From NCBI GenBank assembly GCA_030756895.1, contig JAVBIX010000054.1, positions 1 to 64,000 on the forward strand: 64,000 nucleotides of DNA, written 5' to 3'. The translations under genes were made by a program, and so were the position numbers. The notes under the pieces were generated by a model. The model was not told where the DNA came from and made no database searches. It was given only the letters and a program-made list of their open reading frames with translations. This DNA comes from Synechococcus sp. SP2 MAG. GTDB taxonomy: Bacteria > Cyanobacteriota > Cyanobacteriia > PCC-6307 > Cyanobiaceae. Below are positions 20,294 to 31,918 of this stretch, in pieces (the first letter of the stretch is position 1; each line of letters opens with the position of its first letter).

Positions 20294-20974
20294 TTACTGC
20301 GCTACTGGAGTGACCCAGGCTGTCCCTGATCTTGCGCGCTCTCCCCAGACGGCATCGAGGCGGCGATCTCGCCCACAACTGAAGCGGTAATAGCGATAAC
20401 GGAGCTCGTTGTTATTCGCATAATTTTGGTGGTAATCCTCTGCAGGCCAGAACTGAACTGCATCACGAATCTGCACTTTAATCTTAGATTTTGAGACTCC
20501 TAATTCACTTGCAGCAGAGGCAGCACTTGCTTGAGCGGCAGCTGCCTGTTGCTCGCCATCGGTATAAATCACTGGCCGATACGAGTCACCTCGGTCACAA
20601 AACTGACCTTGACCATCTAGAGGATCAATATTCCGCCAATAATGCTGTAAAAGGTTGGCATAACTGATTTTATCAGAATCAAATCGCACACGCACCACTT
20701 CTTGATGACCACTTTTTTCACCACTAACTTGTTGATACGTGGGATTCTCCACATGACCACCGCTATAACCACTTTCAGCCGAAATTACACCTTCAACATC
20801 CTCTAAATCATGTTCTAGGCACCAAAAACAACCACCCGCCAGAACAGCATCCTGGGTAGCTGCTAGGGCTGACATTGGACTCAACAACATAATACTGGTC
20901 AAAACCAACGGGATCAACACATGCATGAGCTCAAGAGGGCTATTTGATCTGGTCAAGAATCGCTTCCGCAGCAC
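20294..20974 (-). CDS. msrA: Peptide-methionine (S)-S-oxide reductase, apparently exported
   Basis: [30 protein letters not shown] motif, N-terminal signal peptide ending ALAATQ. Confidence 0.9.
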   Translation of the reverse strand: MLRKRFLTRSNSPLELMHVLIPLVLTSIMLLSPMSALAATQDAVLAGGCFWCLEHDLEDVEGVISAESGYSGGHVENPTYQQVSGEKSGHQEVVRVRFDSDKISYANLLQHYWRNIDPLDGQGQFCDRGDSYRPVIYTDGEQQAAAAQASAASAASELGVSKSKIKVQIRDAVQFWPAEDYHQNYANNNELRYRYYRFSCGRDRRLDAVWGERARSGTAWVTPVAQ

Positions 20975-22115
20975 GATCGGTCACACCTGGTTCACCAAGG
21001 GTGTCACGCAAGCGCTGATACCCATCCAAAACCCTTTGGCGATCAACTTGGTTATCCAATAGAGGGATAGCCAATGCCACAAGCTGATCGGCGTTGAACT
21101 CCTCCTGCAACAGCTCCGGCACAAGACGCTCATTCAGCAAAAGGTTGACCGGCGAGATGTGATCCACGTGGAAACGGAGAATTCGCCGCGCCACCCACGC
21201 GGTGATACGGCTGACGCGATAGCCAACCACTTGCGGAACACCCTGAAGAGCTAATTCCAAATTCACGGTGCCGGATTTACCCAAGGCCAAATCGGCAGCT
21301 GCAAACAGTTGAGGCTTCATGGCATCCGCCTGATCAGCGGGAATGACCGTTCCGCGAACCCCCGCTTGGTCTAGGGCCTGTTGCAATGGCTCCTCAAAAC
21401 GCTCCAATCCGGCTGGGACCATCACATTGAGTGATGGGTCACGAGCCTGAAGGGTGGCGGCAGCCTGCACCAATTCGGGCATGAGGTAATGCATTTCCTG
21501 AGGTCGTGATGCAGGCATCAAGATCAACAGAGCTCCTTCTGAGGGCAAGCCCAACGCACCTCGAGCAGCCTGGCGATCGAAAGAAGCCGGAACCATATCG
21601 AGGAGGGGATGCCCTACCCAAGTGACGTCAGCGCCTTGACCGGCATAGAACTCAGCTTCTTCTGGAAAAATCGCCAAGATGCGATCTGTGAACTGCAGCA
21701 AACTTTTGGTGCCTCCTTCCCCAATGCGCCAAGCCCATTCCTGGGGGGCGATGTAGTAGGTGATTGGCACATCCGGCAGGCGGTCTCTGAGGCTGTGGCC
21801 CAAGCGCACGTTGGCGCCCATGTAATCGATCAACACCACCCCATCGGGTGGGCGCTGCTTCAATACCCGGTCGACTCTGGCTTGCAATCGAATCGTGGGG
21901 ACAACCAAAGGGAGGGCTTCCCACAGGCCAATCGCGCCCATCGGAGAGGTATCGGCCAGCAACTCAGCTCCAGCAGCCTTCATCCGCTCACCCCCTAGAG
22001 CGAGGACTTCTAAATCGAGTCCACGACGCTTCGCGACACGCCATAGAGCCTGAATCAACAGGCTTCCCTGCAAATCTCCTGACACCTCGCCGGTGCTGAT
22101 GAGCAAACGCACCAT
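20940..22115 (-). CDS. lpxB: Lipid-A-disaccharide synthase
   Basis: [17 protein letters not shown]...[13 protein letters not shown]...[11 protein letters not shown]...LMPASRPQE. Confidence 0.93.
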   Translation of the reverse strand: MVRLLISTGEVSGDLQGSLLIQALWRVAKRRGLDLEVLALGGERMKAAGAELLADTSPMGAIGLWEALPLVVPTIRLQARVDRVLKQRPPDGVVLIDYMGANVRLGHSLRDRLPDVPITYYIAPQEWAWRIGEGGTKSLLQFTDRILAIFPEEAEFYAGQGADVTWVGHPLLDMVPASFDRQAARGALGLPSEGALLILMPASRPQEMHYLMPELVQAAATLQARDPSLNVMVPAGLERFEEPLQQALDQAGVRGTVIPADQADAMKPQLFAAADLALGKSGTVNLELALQGVPQVVGYRVSRITAWVARRILRFHVDHISPVNLLLNERLVPELLQEEFNADQLVALAIPLLDNQVDRQRVLDGYQRLRDTLGEPGVTDRAAEAILDQIK

Positions 22116-22975
22116 CAGCGACTCGATGGAGGAGGCATGGGGCCCCGTCGACCTGTCGACAAGGAACCCTCCAAAAATGTACAGAGATGGTTAGCGGCAG
22201 GTAGCAAGACTTGTTGCCTCGCAAGGTTTAAGCCGTCAGCAATGACGTGATCAGAGCGATAAAGCAATGACCAAACCTCCTGCAGCTGTTTGAATTCCTG
22301 ACCCCCCTCTAGGCGATGCAGGCCCTGACGTCTCAAGCCCACACGATTAAGACCCCGCACCCTGCCTGGATGACCTTCTACAAGGCAGTAAGGAGGAACA
22401 TCACGATCAACACGGGTCATGCCGCCAACCATGGCCATGCCGCCAATGTGAACGAATTGATGAATCCCTAAACAACCACCAATCACTGCCCGATCTTCAA
22501 TTAACACGTGGCCTGCCACTTGGATGCCATTCGACATCACAATGTTGTTTCCAAGCAAACAATTATGCCCAAGATGGCAATAGGCCATGAGCAAGTTGTT
22601 GTCACCAATCCGAGTCTGCTCCCCTTCATCAGTGGCACGATTAATCGTGACGCATTCACGAATAGTGTTGTGATCGCCAATGACAACCTCCGTCGGAGCA
22701 CCTTTGTATTTCAAATCCTGAGGTTCCTGCCCCAAACAAGCTCCGGGGTAAATGCGATTGTGAGCACCAATTCGCAGCAGACCATCGAGCACCACATGGG
22801 GACCAATCCAGGTGTTAGCCCCAATGCTCACCTCAGGACCGATCACGGCTCCAGGACCAATCACAACGCCATGGGCGAGCTCAGCTCGAGGATCGACCAC
22901 CGCCATTGGATGGACCTGAGCGGGGCGATCGTCCGTGATCACTGATGTGGAGAGCTCATCACTCATCACGATCAA
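22115..22975 (-). CDS. lpxA: UDP-N-acetylglucosamine acyltransferase
   Basis: Left-handed beta-helix hexapeptides; [54 protein letters not shown]. Confidence 0.93.
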   Translation of the reverse strand: MIVMSDELSTSVITDDRPAQVHPMAVVDPRAELAHGVVIGPGAVIGPEVSIGANTWIGPHVVLDGLLRIGAHNRIYPGACLGQEPQDLKYKGAPTEVVIGDHNTIRECVTINRATDEGEQTRIGDNNLLMAYCHLGHNCLLGNNIVMSNGIQVAGHVLIEDRAVIGGCLGIHQFVHIGGMAMVGGMTRVDRDVPPYCLVEGHPGRVRGLNRVGLRRQGLHRLEGGQEFKQLQEVWSLLYRSDHVIADGLNLARQQVLLPAANHLCTFLEGSLSTGRRGPMPPPSSR

Positions 22976-23436
22976 TCCACCAGAGAAAACATCAGCTCAC
23001 CGGAGCAGACAAGCTGTCCATCCACGGTGGCCTCAGCTTTGACTTTGCCAAAACGCTTGCGCTTAAGGCTAAGCAACTCACAGGTAATCCTCAATTGATC
23101 TCCCGGAACGACAGGCCGACGAAAACGAACTCCATCAATTCCGGCGAACACAAACAAGCCCTTGGGAAGATCTGGCATCTGCGTCACGATTAAGCCCCCC
23201 ACTTGAGCCATCGCTTCCACAATCAAGACTCCAGGCATCAAAGGACGACCAGGGAAATGTCCCTGGAACTGTGGCTCATTCAAGGTGACATTCTTGATCG
23301 CGACAGCGCGTTCACCTGGAACGTGCTCAAGCACCCGATCCACCAACGCGAATGGATAACGATGAGGCAGCAACCCCATGATCTGCTCGGCATTCAGCAC
23401 CGCAGAGGGCGTGTCGGTGGAGGCAAGAACGGTCAA
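22972..23436 (-). CDS. fabZ: 3-hydroxyacyl-ACP dehydratase
   Basis: [63 protein letters not shown]. Confidence 0.95.
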   Translation of the reverse strand: MTVLASTDTPSAVLNAEQIMGLLPHRYPFALVDRVLEHVPGERAVAIKNVTLNEPQFQGHFPGRPLMPGVLIVEAMAQVGGLIVTQMPDLPKGLFVFAGIDGVRFRRPVVPGDQLRITCELLSLKRKRFGKVKAEATVDGQLVCSGELMFSLVD

Positions 23437-23441
23437 GTGGC

Positions 23442-24296
23442 TCAGCGTTGGGGAACGAATTGATCGGCAAGTGCCGCGGCCAGCTCAGTATGAAGGCCGT
23501 GGGATCCTCGATAGACCAGCACCTGGGCTTGAGGAAAACCCACAAGAGCCAGATCTCCGATTAGATCCAAGATCTTATGGCGCACTGGTTCATCTGGAAA
23601 ACGCAGCGGGGGATTCACCCATGAATCTCCATCACAGACGAGGGCATTATCTAAAGCTCCACCACGAATGAGACCAGAGGATCGAAGTTGATCCACTTGC
23701 TCGCGAAAACCAAAGGTCCGAGCAGGAGCAATCTCTTCAATAAACCTCTGAGGTGTGAGCTCGAGGGCCAATTGCTGACGTCCAATGGCTTTCTGCGGGA
23801 AATCAATGACACCGACCAGCGTGAAGCGATCAGCAGGCGTCGCGACGATGGCGCTGTTCCCGCGATGAAAGGCCAGCGGCTCAGACAGCACCAAGGGGGG
23901 GCGACGTGGGGTCGACGCTGCTTTTAAACCGGCTTCAGCGATTGCCTCCACCCAGCCCAAAGCTGACCCATCAAGAAGCGGAATTTCCGTACCGGACACG
24001 TGTATCTCAACATGGGAAATCCCGCAGCCAGCGAGAGCAGCGAGCAGATGTTCCACAGTGGAGAGCTGTCTGTCTCCGAAGTCGAGGGTGGTACACAACT
24101 GGCTGTCTCGCACCTGTGAAGGATCGAGACGAATCGGCGCTGTAGCTTGATTAAGCCAGCGCACATAAAACCCCTCTTGCTCTGAGGGAAAGAGAGTGAC
24201 GTCACACTCCTGGCCGCTGTGCAATCCAATCCCTGAGCGCGACACACTGGATGCCAGCGTCCAAGGCCCGTTGTAATCCCCTGGCCAAGACAACAT
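23442..24296 (-). CDS. lpxC: UDP-3-O-acyl-N-acetylglucosamine deacetylase
   Basis: SGIGLHSG...[34 protein letters not shown]...[12 protein letters not shown]; probable start overlaps the bamA stop. Confidence 0.93.
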   Translation of the reverse strand: MLSWPGDYNGPWTLASSVSRSGIGLHSGQECDVTLFPSEQEGFYVRWLNQATAPIRLDPSQVRDSQLCTTLDFGDRQLSTVEHLLAALAGCGISHVEIHVSGTEIPLLDGSALGWVEAIAEAGLKAASTPRRPPLVLSEPLAFHRGNSAIVATPADRFTLVGVIDFPQKAIGRQQLALELTPQRFIEEIAPARTFGFREQVDQLRSSGLIRGGALDNALVCDGDSWVNPPLRFPDEPVRHKILDLIGDLALVGFPQAQVLVYRGSHGLHTELAAALADQFVPQR

Positions 24297-26551
24297 CAGA
24301 ACTTCCAGCCCACTCCCAAGTTGAAGCGCCACTCACCGGTTAAATCCTGACTGGCAACCTCCAGACGAAGAGGGCCAACTGGCGTCGTCACAATTACACC
24401 AGTACCGATTGAGAAACCCGACCCAGGTTTTTTGAGCAATTTGCCAGGTTTTCCAGGAACATTGCTCTGAGACCCAAAATCAGTACCCGCATCAACGAAA
24501 AGTTCTCCTGCGAAAATACTGATAATCGGGAAGCGATATTCCAAGGTTGCTTCGCCATAACTACGACCAACCGCTAGGTCGCAGTCATACCAACCACGAA
24601 CTGAATTAGAACCACCCAAACAAAAAGCTTCATACGGAGGGAGATCGCCAACGATGGATCCTGCCTTGAGCTGAAGACCAATGGCTTGTGGACAGTTAGC
24701 TTTTTCGCCTGGCTTTGGCCTGCAACCTTTGGCAATTTTCAGCCAATTAACAGGAAAGAACTGCGTATAACTTGCTTTTACTCGGTTGAAGGTAGGAGAG
24801 TTTTCACCAACCGACAGGAATTGCTCTGTACCGAAACTAAGGAAATTGCCAGAAGTAGGATTGCGGGGATCATTCAAAGTATTATAAGTTGCTGCAAATC
24901 TCAATCCGGCCAGATTGTTTTCAGTGGCACAATTGTAAGAGATGCAGATAATATTTTCACTGGGGACTTCATCACCACTATTGCTGGGAGTTCCGTAAAT
25001 ACGTGAAGCGCCCTCAAAGTTAATTGGCCTAACGCTCTGAACATTTAAACCCGCAAGAATCTGCCATGGAGAATTCTTATATGGATCACCACCATTAAGA
25101 GGTCTCGCAAAAATGATATTACCGCCAACCCTTTGCAAGGCAACAGAGTCGCCTTGATAATCGAACCAGCTGTACTCAGGGAAGAGATCAGACGCCTCTC
25201 CAACATTGTCAAACTTCCTGCCCTCAGGATTATTATTTGTACTAATCGAGTAAGCGCTGGATGAATTGTTGTCTTGGTAATCTGTAAGAGTAACAATATC
25301 TCCATTATTTTGGCTCTGAAACACCTGAGGCACTTCACGACTCAGGAACAGAGAAGTGCGGAAAGATGTGCGATGCGCATCACCCTTAATCCATGGATCA
25401 GTAAACGTGAAATTCGCCAAGCCGCCGTACTGCCCGTAGGTGAGGTTGAGAGCTAAGTTCCAAGCACGTCCAAATAAATTGCTGTCCTGAACTTGAACCT
25501 GTCCAAACACACCTTGACTTTGGCTGTAGCCCAAGCCGCCTGAAAGGGAACCGGTTGACTGCTCAACGATTCCCAAAACAATGTTGACTTCGCCTGGATT
25601 TCCAGCAACAGGCTTCAGTGTGACTTTGACATCACTGAACAGTGATGTTCCGTAAAGGCGCTTGATATCACCCTCAAGTTGATTGCGATTAAAGGCCTCA
25701 CCTGGCTTGATCGAGATTTCTCTCGTAACGACCCAGGGTTTGGTTTTTCCGCGAATTGGCTCACCTTTGTCGTTGGTGGTTTCACCTTCCTTGTTTAGGA
25801 ACTGCACCTCAACGCCAGCAACCGTGCCAACCACAACCTTGAGCTCTACAACCCCATCTGGACTGACGCGCGTCGGACCTGTGACCCTTGCAAGGGCATA
25901 ACCCTCACTTGCGTACCACGTCTGAAGTTCTTTCATCCGAAGCTGAAGCTCGGAGAGGTTCAGCGTGCGTCCATAGTCAGAACTGAAGGCGTCTTCAATG
26001 ACCTGTGGAGGGATTTCATTGTCTTCAGGAAGAAGCTCAACCCGCGTAAGAACGGGATTGGGTACAACTTGAACGACAAGCTGCACACCGAGAGGACCAT
26101 TAACTGGTTCGATGCGTACATCAGAGAACCAGCCGGTGGCGTAGATCGCCTCCAAATCAACTTTGAGCTCATCTCTGGTGACGCGACTACCAGGGCGAAC
26201 GGTCATGGCGTCATAGGCAGCCAATTCCACCCGCTCCTGTTCAGGGTGACCATCGATCCCATCGATCATCACCTCCGTAATCAGCACTCTGGGCTGAGCA
26301 AGGCCCTCATCTTCTAAAGCAACAGGTGTTTCTTGTACGTCTTCAAACGCTTCCACCTCCACAGCTTGAGGCTCGGTTTTGCCCCCGGTTAAGGCATCCT
26401 CGAGCTGAACTTGCTCCTCCGAACTCTGATCGGAGTCAGCCTCAGTTTGTGCGCGAGTAGGAAGGGTGGTCAGAAGCGGCAGGGCCAAAGCAAGCCCTAA
26501 AGCTCCCCGCCGAACGGCGTTCCTGGTTCGGTATGAGGAGGGATTGACCAT
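24296..26551 (-). CDS. bamA: Outer membrane assembly protein, Omp85/BamA family
   Basis: POTRA-like repeats and C-terminal surface-antigen barrel (GGSNSVRGWYD, terminal F). Confidence 0.9.
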   Translation of the reverse strand: MVNPSSYRTRNAVRRGALGLALALPLLTTLPTRAQTEADSDQSSEEQVQLEDALTGGKTEPQAVEVEAFEDVQETPVALEDEGLAQPRVLITEVMIDGIDGHPEQERVELAAYDAMTVRPGSRVTRDELKVDLEAIYATGWFSDVRIEPVNGPLGVQLVVQVVPNPVLTRVELLPEDNEIPPQVIEDAFSSDYGRTLNLSELQLRMKELQTWYASEGYALARVTGPTRVSPDGVVELKVVVGTVAGVEVQFLNKEGETTNDKGEPIRGKTKPWVVTREISIKPGEAFNRNQLEGDIKRLYGTSLFSDVKVTLKPVAGNPGEVNIVLGIVEQSTGSLSGGLGYSQSQGVFGQVQVQDSNLFGRAWNLALNLTYGQYGGLANFTFTDPWIKGDAHRTSFRTSLFLSREVPQVFQSQNNGDIVTLTDYQDNNSSSAYSISTNNNPEGRKFDNVGEASDLFPEYSWFDYQGDSVALQRVGGNIIFARPLNGGDPYKNSPWQILAGLNVQSVRPINFEGASRIYGTPSNSGDEVPSENIICISYNCATENNLAGLRFAATYNTLNDPRNPTSGNFLSFGTEQFLSVGENSPTFNRVKASYTQFFPVNWLKIAKGCRPKPGEKANCPQAIGLQLKAGSIVGDLPPYEAFCLGGSNSVRGWYDCDLAVGRSYGEATLEYRFPIISIFAGELFVDAGTDFGSQSNVPGKPGKLLKKPGSGFSIGTGVIVTTPVGPLRLEVASQDLTGEWRFNLGVGWKF

Positions 26552-26598
26552 GGGGTGCTGCGTTTACCGGCCAAAAAGGCCGCAAATATCCGGTGACC

Positions 26599-27351
26599 TT
26601 ACCTGTAGTTGCGGGGTTTGGGGGTTGCCCCTTGGACCCGTTTGCAGACCTCCCCGTAGGCCTCGATCACTCCGCCAAGGTCTTGACGGAAGCGATCTTT
26701 GTCCAAAATGCGTTCCTTTTCGTCCCGACTGTTCATGTCCCAAAGGCGGCAGGTGTCTGGGCTGATCTCGTCAGCAACAAGTAATTGGCCCGCTGCATTG
26801 CGTCCCAGCTCGAGCTTGAAGTCCACCAATTGCAGATTGATACCAGAAAAGAAAGGGGTCAAAACAGTATTCACCCGCCTTGCCAACGTCTCGATTTCCT
26901 GACGACTTTCCGGGCTGACTAAATCAAGCAAAAACAGGCGCGACTCTGTTAAGAGAGGATCACCAAGATCATCATCCTTGTAGTAGAGATCCAGCAGTGC
27001 TGGATTTAAGAGAGTGCCTTGAGAAATAGGGGTTTGACGACAGAGTGATCCTGTGGCCACATTGCGTAGCACCACTTCGATCGGAATCACCTTGACCCGT
27101 TGGACCACCATCCAATGATCCGACTCCAATCCGCAGTAATGCGTTGGTATTCCTTCCCGTTCCAGCAACTCAAACAAACACGCCGAAATCTGACAATTAA
27201 GTCGGCCTTTGTCTTCCAGTTGTGCACGCTTTTGGGCGTTAAAAGCGGTGGCATCATTTTTGTATTCGACCAAAACCTCAGCCTCATTGCTTGAGGCATA
27301 GATGCGTTTGGCCTTGCCCTCATAGAGGAGAGGCCCATGGGTGCTGGTCAT
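26599..27351 (-). CDS. purC: Phosphoribosylaminoimidazole-succinocarboxamide synthase
   Basis: [13 protein letters not shown]...[31 protein letters not shown]. Confidence 0.95.
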   Translation of the reverse strand: MTSTHGPLLYEGKAKRIYASSNEAEVLVEYKNDATAFNAQKRAQLEDKGRLNCQISACLFELLEREGIPTHYCGLESDHWMVVQRVKVIPIEVVLRNVATGSLCRQTPISQGTLLNPALLDLYYKDDDLGDPLLTESRLFLLDLVSPESRQEIETLARRVNTVLTPFFSGINLQLVDFKLELGRNAAGQLLVADEISPDTCRLWDMNSRDEKERILDKDRFRQDLGGVIEAYGEVCKRVQGATPKPRNYR

Positions 27352-28334
27352 GGAGTGGCCAAAGGATTGGAAGCAGAAGCTTCAGATGAATCCGATTCTC
27401 CCAGGGAGGCATGGCCACCGGCAGCGCGAGGAGAGCGGAGCTGATCCTCGAGGTCTTGCAAACGCTGTTGATCCACGTCAGGGGAGATCTGTTCGAGCTT
27501 TAGCAGCGTTAATCGGTCATCAACCCGGCTAGCTAGACGACGCAATCGTTCGCGAGGTCGCTCAGCATCGCCCCTCTGTTGCAGCGCCAAACGCAACTGC
27601 AGGCGGAGCAAATCTTCCGCCAAACCCCAGGCTTGCTCAGCTGCCGCTTGATCCAGTGCCGCTTCTAACAACAAATCACTGCGCTCTGGATCAAGCGGAG
27701 CCAGCAGTTCAGCAACTTGGCCAAGCCTGCGCGATGCCACAACTCCTGGAGTACGTCCAGCTAGAAGCACCGTGACGGCCTCCTCCGGCCGGCCAGCTGC
27801 CAACTCATGGTTCGCCAGCAGATCAAGAGCTGAACGCATGAGCGGCAAGCCATCCTCAGATTGGCCCACGATCAACAGCTCGGTATCGAGACGCGTGAGA
27901 TCTCCATCAGCCAAACGCCGCAGCGCAAGCACAGCACGATCTTGATCGAGGGCCGCACTGGCGGCTTGCCATGACAAGAGCAACCACTCCCTGCGCCGTG
28001 ACCCTGGTCCAGGGCCATATCGACTGAGCACAATTTGGGTGCTGTCGGGAGCCTTACAAGCCAACAGCGCCCGGGCATTTGCCATCACAACAGCAAATGG
28101 TTGCGGGGAAGGCGCCACCAGCATCAAACGATCACGCAGCAAACGAAGGCGCTCTTGCAGGCCAAAACGATCCGCATCAGCACAAGCCTCCGACAGCTGG
28201 GGGATATCACCTTCTTGGAGGACCATTTCAAAGGCCTCTAAGGACATCGGCAAAGCAACAGGCGGCACAGGAGCCACCTCCAACGGCTGTGCTGCCGCCA
28301 ATACAAACAACAGTGGGAGGGAGGAAAGCCCCAT
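27348..28334 (-). CDS. Hypothetical alpha-helical repeat protein (putative secreted)
   Basis: Signal-like N-terminus [17 protein letters not shown]; Ala/Leu-rich helical repeats; 4-bp overlap with purC. Confidence 0.6.
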   Translation of the reverse strand: MGLSSLPLLFVLAAAQPLEVAPVPPVALPMSLEAFEMVLQEGDIPQLSEACADADRFGLQERLRLLRDRLMLVAPSPQPFAVVMANARALLACKAPDSTQIVLSRYGPGPGSRRREWLLLSWQAASAALDQDRAVLALRRLADGDLTRLDTELLIVGQSEDGLPLMRSALDLLANHELAAGRPEEAVTVLLAGRTPGVVASRRLGQVAELLAPLDPERSDLLLEAALDQAAAEQAWGLAEDLLRLQLRLALQQRGDAERPRERLRRLASRVDDRLTLLKLEQISPDVDQQRLQDLEDQLRSPRAAGGHASLGESDSSEASASNPLATP

Positions 28335-28436
28335 GGGCTGGCAGTCGTTCAACAAAGATGGATAGGCCAGAGCAACGCGTTGAGCGTTGCGCCTGCACTC
28401 CAAACCTAGGAGTCACCCCCCGTTCCGCACCCGCCC

Positions 28437-29774
28437 ATGGCCATCTCCAACACCCGTCCCCTCTCGCTGCCACCGTTGCGCAATGTGCTCGTGGTCGGAG
28501 GTGGCGGACGAGAGCAAGCGTTGGCCTGGGCGTTCAGACGCTGCCCAGAGATCGAAGACATCTGGATCAGTCCTGGAAACGCTGGCACTAGCGATTTGGA
28601 AGGCTGCACTCCCCTGGCGATCGCAGAAACTGACCACGAAGGCATGGTTGCGGCATGCAGCGACCACGCCATCGATCTGGTGGTAATCGGTCCAGAAGCC
28701 CCATTAGCCGCTGGTTTAGCAGACACGCTTCGTGGACAAGGCGTCGCAGTCTTCGGCCCGAGTGCGGAGGGTGCACAGCTCGAAGCGAGCAAAGCCTGGG
28801 CGAAGCAACTCATGCAAGAAGCAGGGATTCCCACGGCTGGGTACTGGACCGTGACCAACGAACAGGATGGGCTTGCCCTTCTCCAACAACTGCAGCGCCC
28901 CTTGGTTGTGAAGGCGGATGGGCTCGCGGCAGGGAAAGGGGTAACGGTGGCGAACACCGTGGAGGAGACAGTCGCCGCCATTCAAGAGGCTTTTCAAGGG
29001 CGTTTCGGACAAGCCGGTGAACAGCTTGTCCTGGAGGAACGCTTAACCGGACCAGAAGTCTCCGTGTTTGCCCTTTGCGATGGCGAGGACATGATTTTGC
29101 TTCCGCCTGCACAGGATCACAAACGACTTTTGGAGGGGGATCGAGGACCAAATACTGGGGGGATGGGGGCTTATGCACCGGCGCCCCTTCTCGATCAAGC
29201 GGGCCTAGAGCAGGCGCGCGAACAAATCCTCAAACCAACCCTTGCGGCTTTGCGCAAGCGAGGAATCTTCTATCGGGGGGTGATTTATGCGGGTCTCATG
29301 CTGACTGAGGAGGGGCCGCAGGTGATCGAATTCAATTGTCGCTTTGGCGATCCTGAATGCCAAACCCTGATGCCTCTCATGGGGCCTGAGCTTGCTCGAG
29401 TGCTCCAAGCCTGTGCGCTTGGACGTCTTACAGACGCCCCAGCGCTCACACAGGTGGAGCTATGCAGTGCCTGCGTCGTAGCAGCAGCAGCGGGCTATCC
29501 CGACAGTCCCCGCAAAGGCGATCCGATTGCGGTTGAGTTCAGCCCCGACACAACCGACAACGACCAGCGTCAGTTGTTTCATGCAGGTACGCAACACAGC
29601 AATGAGGGAGTGCTGGAGACCTCCGGCGGCCGCGTTCTAGCGATGGTGGCTCAAGCAACAGATTTCGATCAGGCCTTCGCAAAGGCCTATGAAGGATTAA
29701 GGCAGGTCCGATACGACGGCATGCAATACAGAACAGACATTGGCCATCAAGTGCGCGCGCCTAAGCTTTGTTAA
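28437..29774 (+). CDS. purD: Phosphoribosylamine-glycine ligase
   Basis: NVLVVGGGGREQALAW...DHKRLLEGDRGPNTGGMGAYAP...EFNCRFGDPECQ. Confidence 0.95.
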   Translation: MAISNTRPLSLPPLRNVLVVGGGGREQALAWAFRRCPEIEDIWISPGNAGTSDLEGCTPLAIAETDHEGMVAACSDHAIDLVVIGPEAPLAAGLADTLRGQGVAVFGPSAEGAQLEASKAWAKQLMQEAGIPTAGYWTVTNEQDGLALLQQLQRPLVVKADGLAAGKGVTVANTVEETVAAIQEAFQGRFGQAGEQLVLEERLTGPEVSVFALCDGEDMILLPPAQDHKRLLEGDRGPNTGGMGAYAPAPLLDQAGLEQAREQILKPTLAALRKRGIFYRGVIYAGLMLTEEGPQVIEFNCRFGDPECQTLMPLMGPELARVLQACALGRLTDAPALTQVELCSACVVAAAAGYPDSPRKGDPIAVEFSPDTTDNDQRQLFHAGTQHSNEGVLETSGGRVLAMVAQATDFDQAFAKAYEGLRQVRYDGMQYRTDIGHQVRAPKLC

Positions 29775-29787
29775 GCATCGACGCGCC

Positions 29788-31869
29788 ATGAGTAGCGGTT
29801 CGGCACCAGCTTCTGCGAACTCGACTGCGTCCTCATGGGCAGGGTCAGCCTCTTCTGATACGGCCACAGAGCAGGAGGGCCTTTGGAGTGGCATCCGCCT
29901 CTGGTGGGCCGAATTCAGCCTTCAAACCAAACTTTTGGCCATCGCCACGCTGGTGGTGAGCCTGATGATGACCAGCATCACCTTCTTCGCACTCAATGGC
30001 ATCCAACGTGATGCGGTGATGAATGACACTCGTTACGCCCGGGATTTAGGGCTGCTGTTAGCGGGCAATGTCACCGAGCTAGTGGCAGAAGGACACGACC
30101 GAGAACTGGCCAATGTGGCCGAACAGTTTTGGCGTTCAAGCCGCAGCCTTCGCTACATCTTTTTTGCAGATCCAGAAGGCGTTGTCTACCTCGGCATTCC
30201 CATCAGTGGAAATGACGATGACACCAGAGGAGACCTACGTCTCAATCGACGCCTCGAACTCCCGAGTGAACTGAGATCAAGGCCTAAAAATCCCCTCGTC
30301 CGTCAACACCTGACTCCTGAGGGTCAGGTCACCGATGTTTTTGTGCCCTTGATTCAGGAGGGTCGCTATCTCGGCGTTCTCGCCCTAGGGGTGAATCCGA
30401 ATGACTCGGCTCTTGCCAGTGCCTCCCTCACCCGCGAGGTCACCGTGGCTGTCTTTATCTCAATCTGGGTCCTGGTGATCCTTGGCGCTGTCTTCAATGC
30501 GCTGACCATCACCCGACCCGTCAAGGAACTTCTACGCGGCGTTCGCTCGATTGCTGCTGGAGATTTTCAAGCCCGTATCGGCCTCCCAATCGGCGGCGAA
30601 CTTGGGGAGTTGTTGGATGGCTTTAATGCGATGGCATTGCAGCTCCAGGACTACGACGCAGCCAACATCGAAGAGTTGCAGGCTGCTCAGGTCAAGCAAG
30701 CCTCACTGATTGCGACGATGGCGGATGGCGCGGTCTTACTGGATGAGAAAGGTCAAATTGTGTTGGCCAATCCAACGGCTCGACGCTTATTCCGCTGGGA
30801 GGGACGCAATCTTGAAGGACAGGATTTTCTCAATGCGATTCCGGACCTTTTAGCCATTGAGCTTCATGAGCCTCTCGATGGAGTGCTGAACCAAGGCCGT
30901 GACAGCAATGATCTTCGAAGCAGTATCGGGGAGCCGCCTCGCACCCTGCGTTTCGTGCTCCAAGCCGTACGCGAACCCAGCGGAGAAAACCTAAAAGGAA
31001 TCGCTGTGACCATGCAGGACCTCACCCGCGAAGTGGAGCTCAACGCGGCCCAGAGCCGCTTCATCAGCAACGTGTCCCATGAACTGCGAACCCCGCTTTT
31101 CAACATCAAGAGCTACGTCGAAACCCTTTACGAAATGGGGGATCAACTCAGCGATAAAGACAAGCAAGAATTTCTGGGCATTGCCAATGCAGAAACGGAT
31201 CGACTCACGCGACTCGTGAACGATGTACTCGATCTTTCAAGGCTCGAATCCCATCCCAGCGTTCAGTTTTCTGAACTCGATCTCAGGCCTGGCCTAGAGC
31301 AAACCCTGCGCAGCTATCAACTGAACGCATCCGACAAACAAGTGGAACTAAAGCTGGAGGCATCGATCGATCTGCCAGACATTCTTGGCAATTGGGATCT
31401 GATCCTCCAGGTGCTGGACAATCTCGTTGGGAATGCTCTTAAGTTCAGCCGTAGCGGCAGCCGCATCGTGATACGCGCCTACGCCTGGCCCGACAGCTGT
31501 TGGATGGGACCACTTCCAGAAGATTCGCTTCAAGCACCACAATGCGAAATGGTTTCACCTCTTCCAAAATTACGGGTGGAAGTGAGTGACACGGGTTATG
31601 GAATCAGCGAAGACAAACAACAACGAATTTTTGAACGGTTTTATCGCGTAGAAAATGCTGTTCATACGGAAGTAGGGACGGGCCTTGGGCTTTCCATTGT
31701 TAGAGGCATTTTAGAGAAACACAGCAGCGTGATTCGTATGGCAAGCGAACCGGATGTAGGAACAACATTCTGGTTTGACCTACCTCTCGCCCAATCCGAT
31801 CAAGACGAAATCAAATTGCAAGCTGAACGACAAAGTCGTTATGAGCAAGAAGAGGTCGAGCTGATTTGA
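29788..31869 (+). CDS. nblS: Sensor histidine kinase NblS (Hik33/DspA type)
   Basis: Periplasmic sensor, HAMP, PAS, HisKA (FISNVSHELRTPLFNIKSYVETLYE), HATPase (DNLVGNALKFS, GTGLGLSIVRGI); next to purD. Confidence 0.9.
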   Translation: MSSGSAPASANSTASSWAGSASSDTATEQEGLWSGIRLWWAEFSLQTKLLAIATLVVSLMMTSITFFALNGIQRDAVMNDTRYARDLGLLLAGNVTELVAEGHDRELANVAEQFWRSSRSLRYIFFADPEGVVYLGIPISGNDDDTRGDLRLNRRLELPSELRSRPKNPLVRQHLTPEGQVTDVFVPLIQEGRYLGVLALGVNPNDSALASASLTREVTVAVFISIWVLVILGAVFNALTITRPVKELLRGVRSIAAGDFQARIGLPIGGELGELLDGFNAMALQLQDYDAANIEELQAAQVKQASLIATMADGAVLLDEKGQIVLANPTARRLFRWEGRNLEGQDFLNAIPDLLAIELHEPLDGVLNQGRDSNDLRSSIGEPPRTLRFVLQAVREPSGENLKGIAVTMQDLTREVELNAAQSRFISNVSHELRTPLFNIKSYVETLYEMGDQLSDKDKQEFLGIANAETDRLTRLVNDVLDLSRLESHPSVQFSELDLRPGLEQTLRSYQLNASDKQVELKLEASIDLPDILGNWDLILQVLDNLVGNALKFSRSGSRIVIRAYAWPDSCWMGPLPEDSLQAPQCEMVSPLPKLRVEVSDTGYGISEDKQQRIFERFYRVENAVHTEVGTGLGLSIVRGILEKHSSVIRMASEPDVGTTFWFDLPLAQSDQDEIKLQAERQSRYEQEEVELI

Positions 31870-31918
31870 CGCAATTTCGCTTCAAGTCATTATTAATATT
31901 TCTAAAGACTAATAATTT

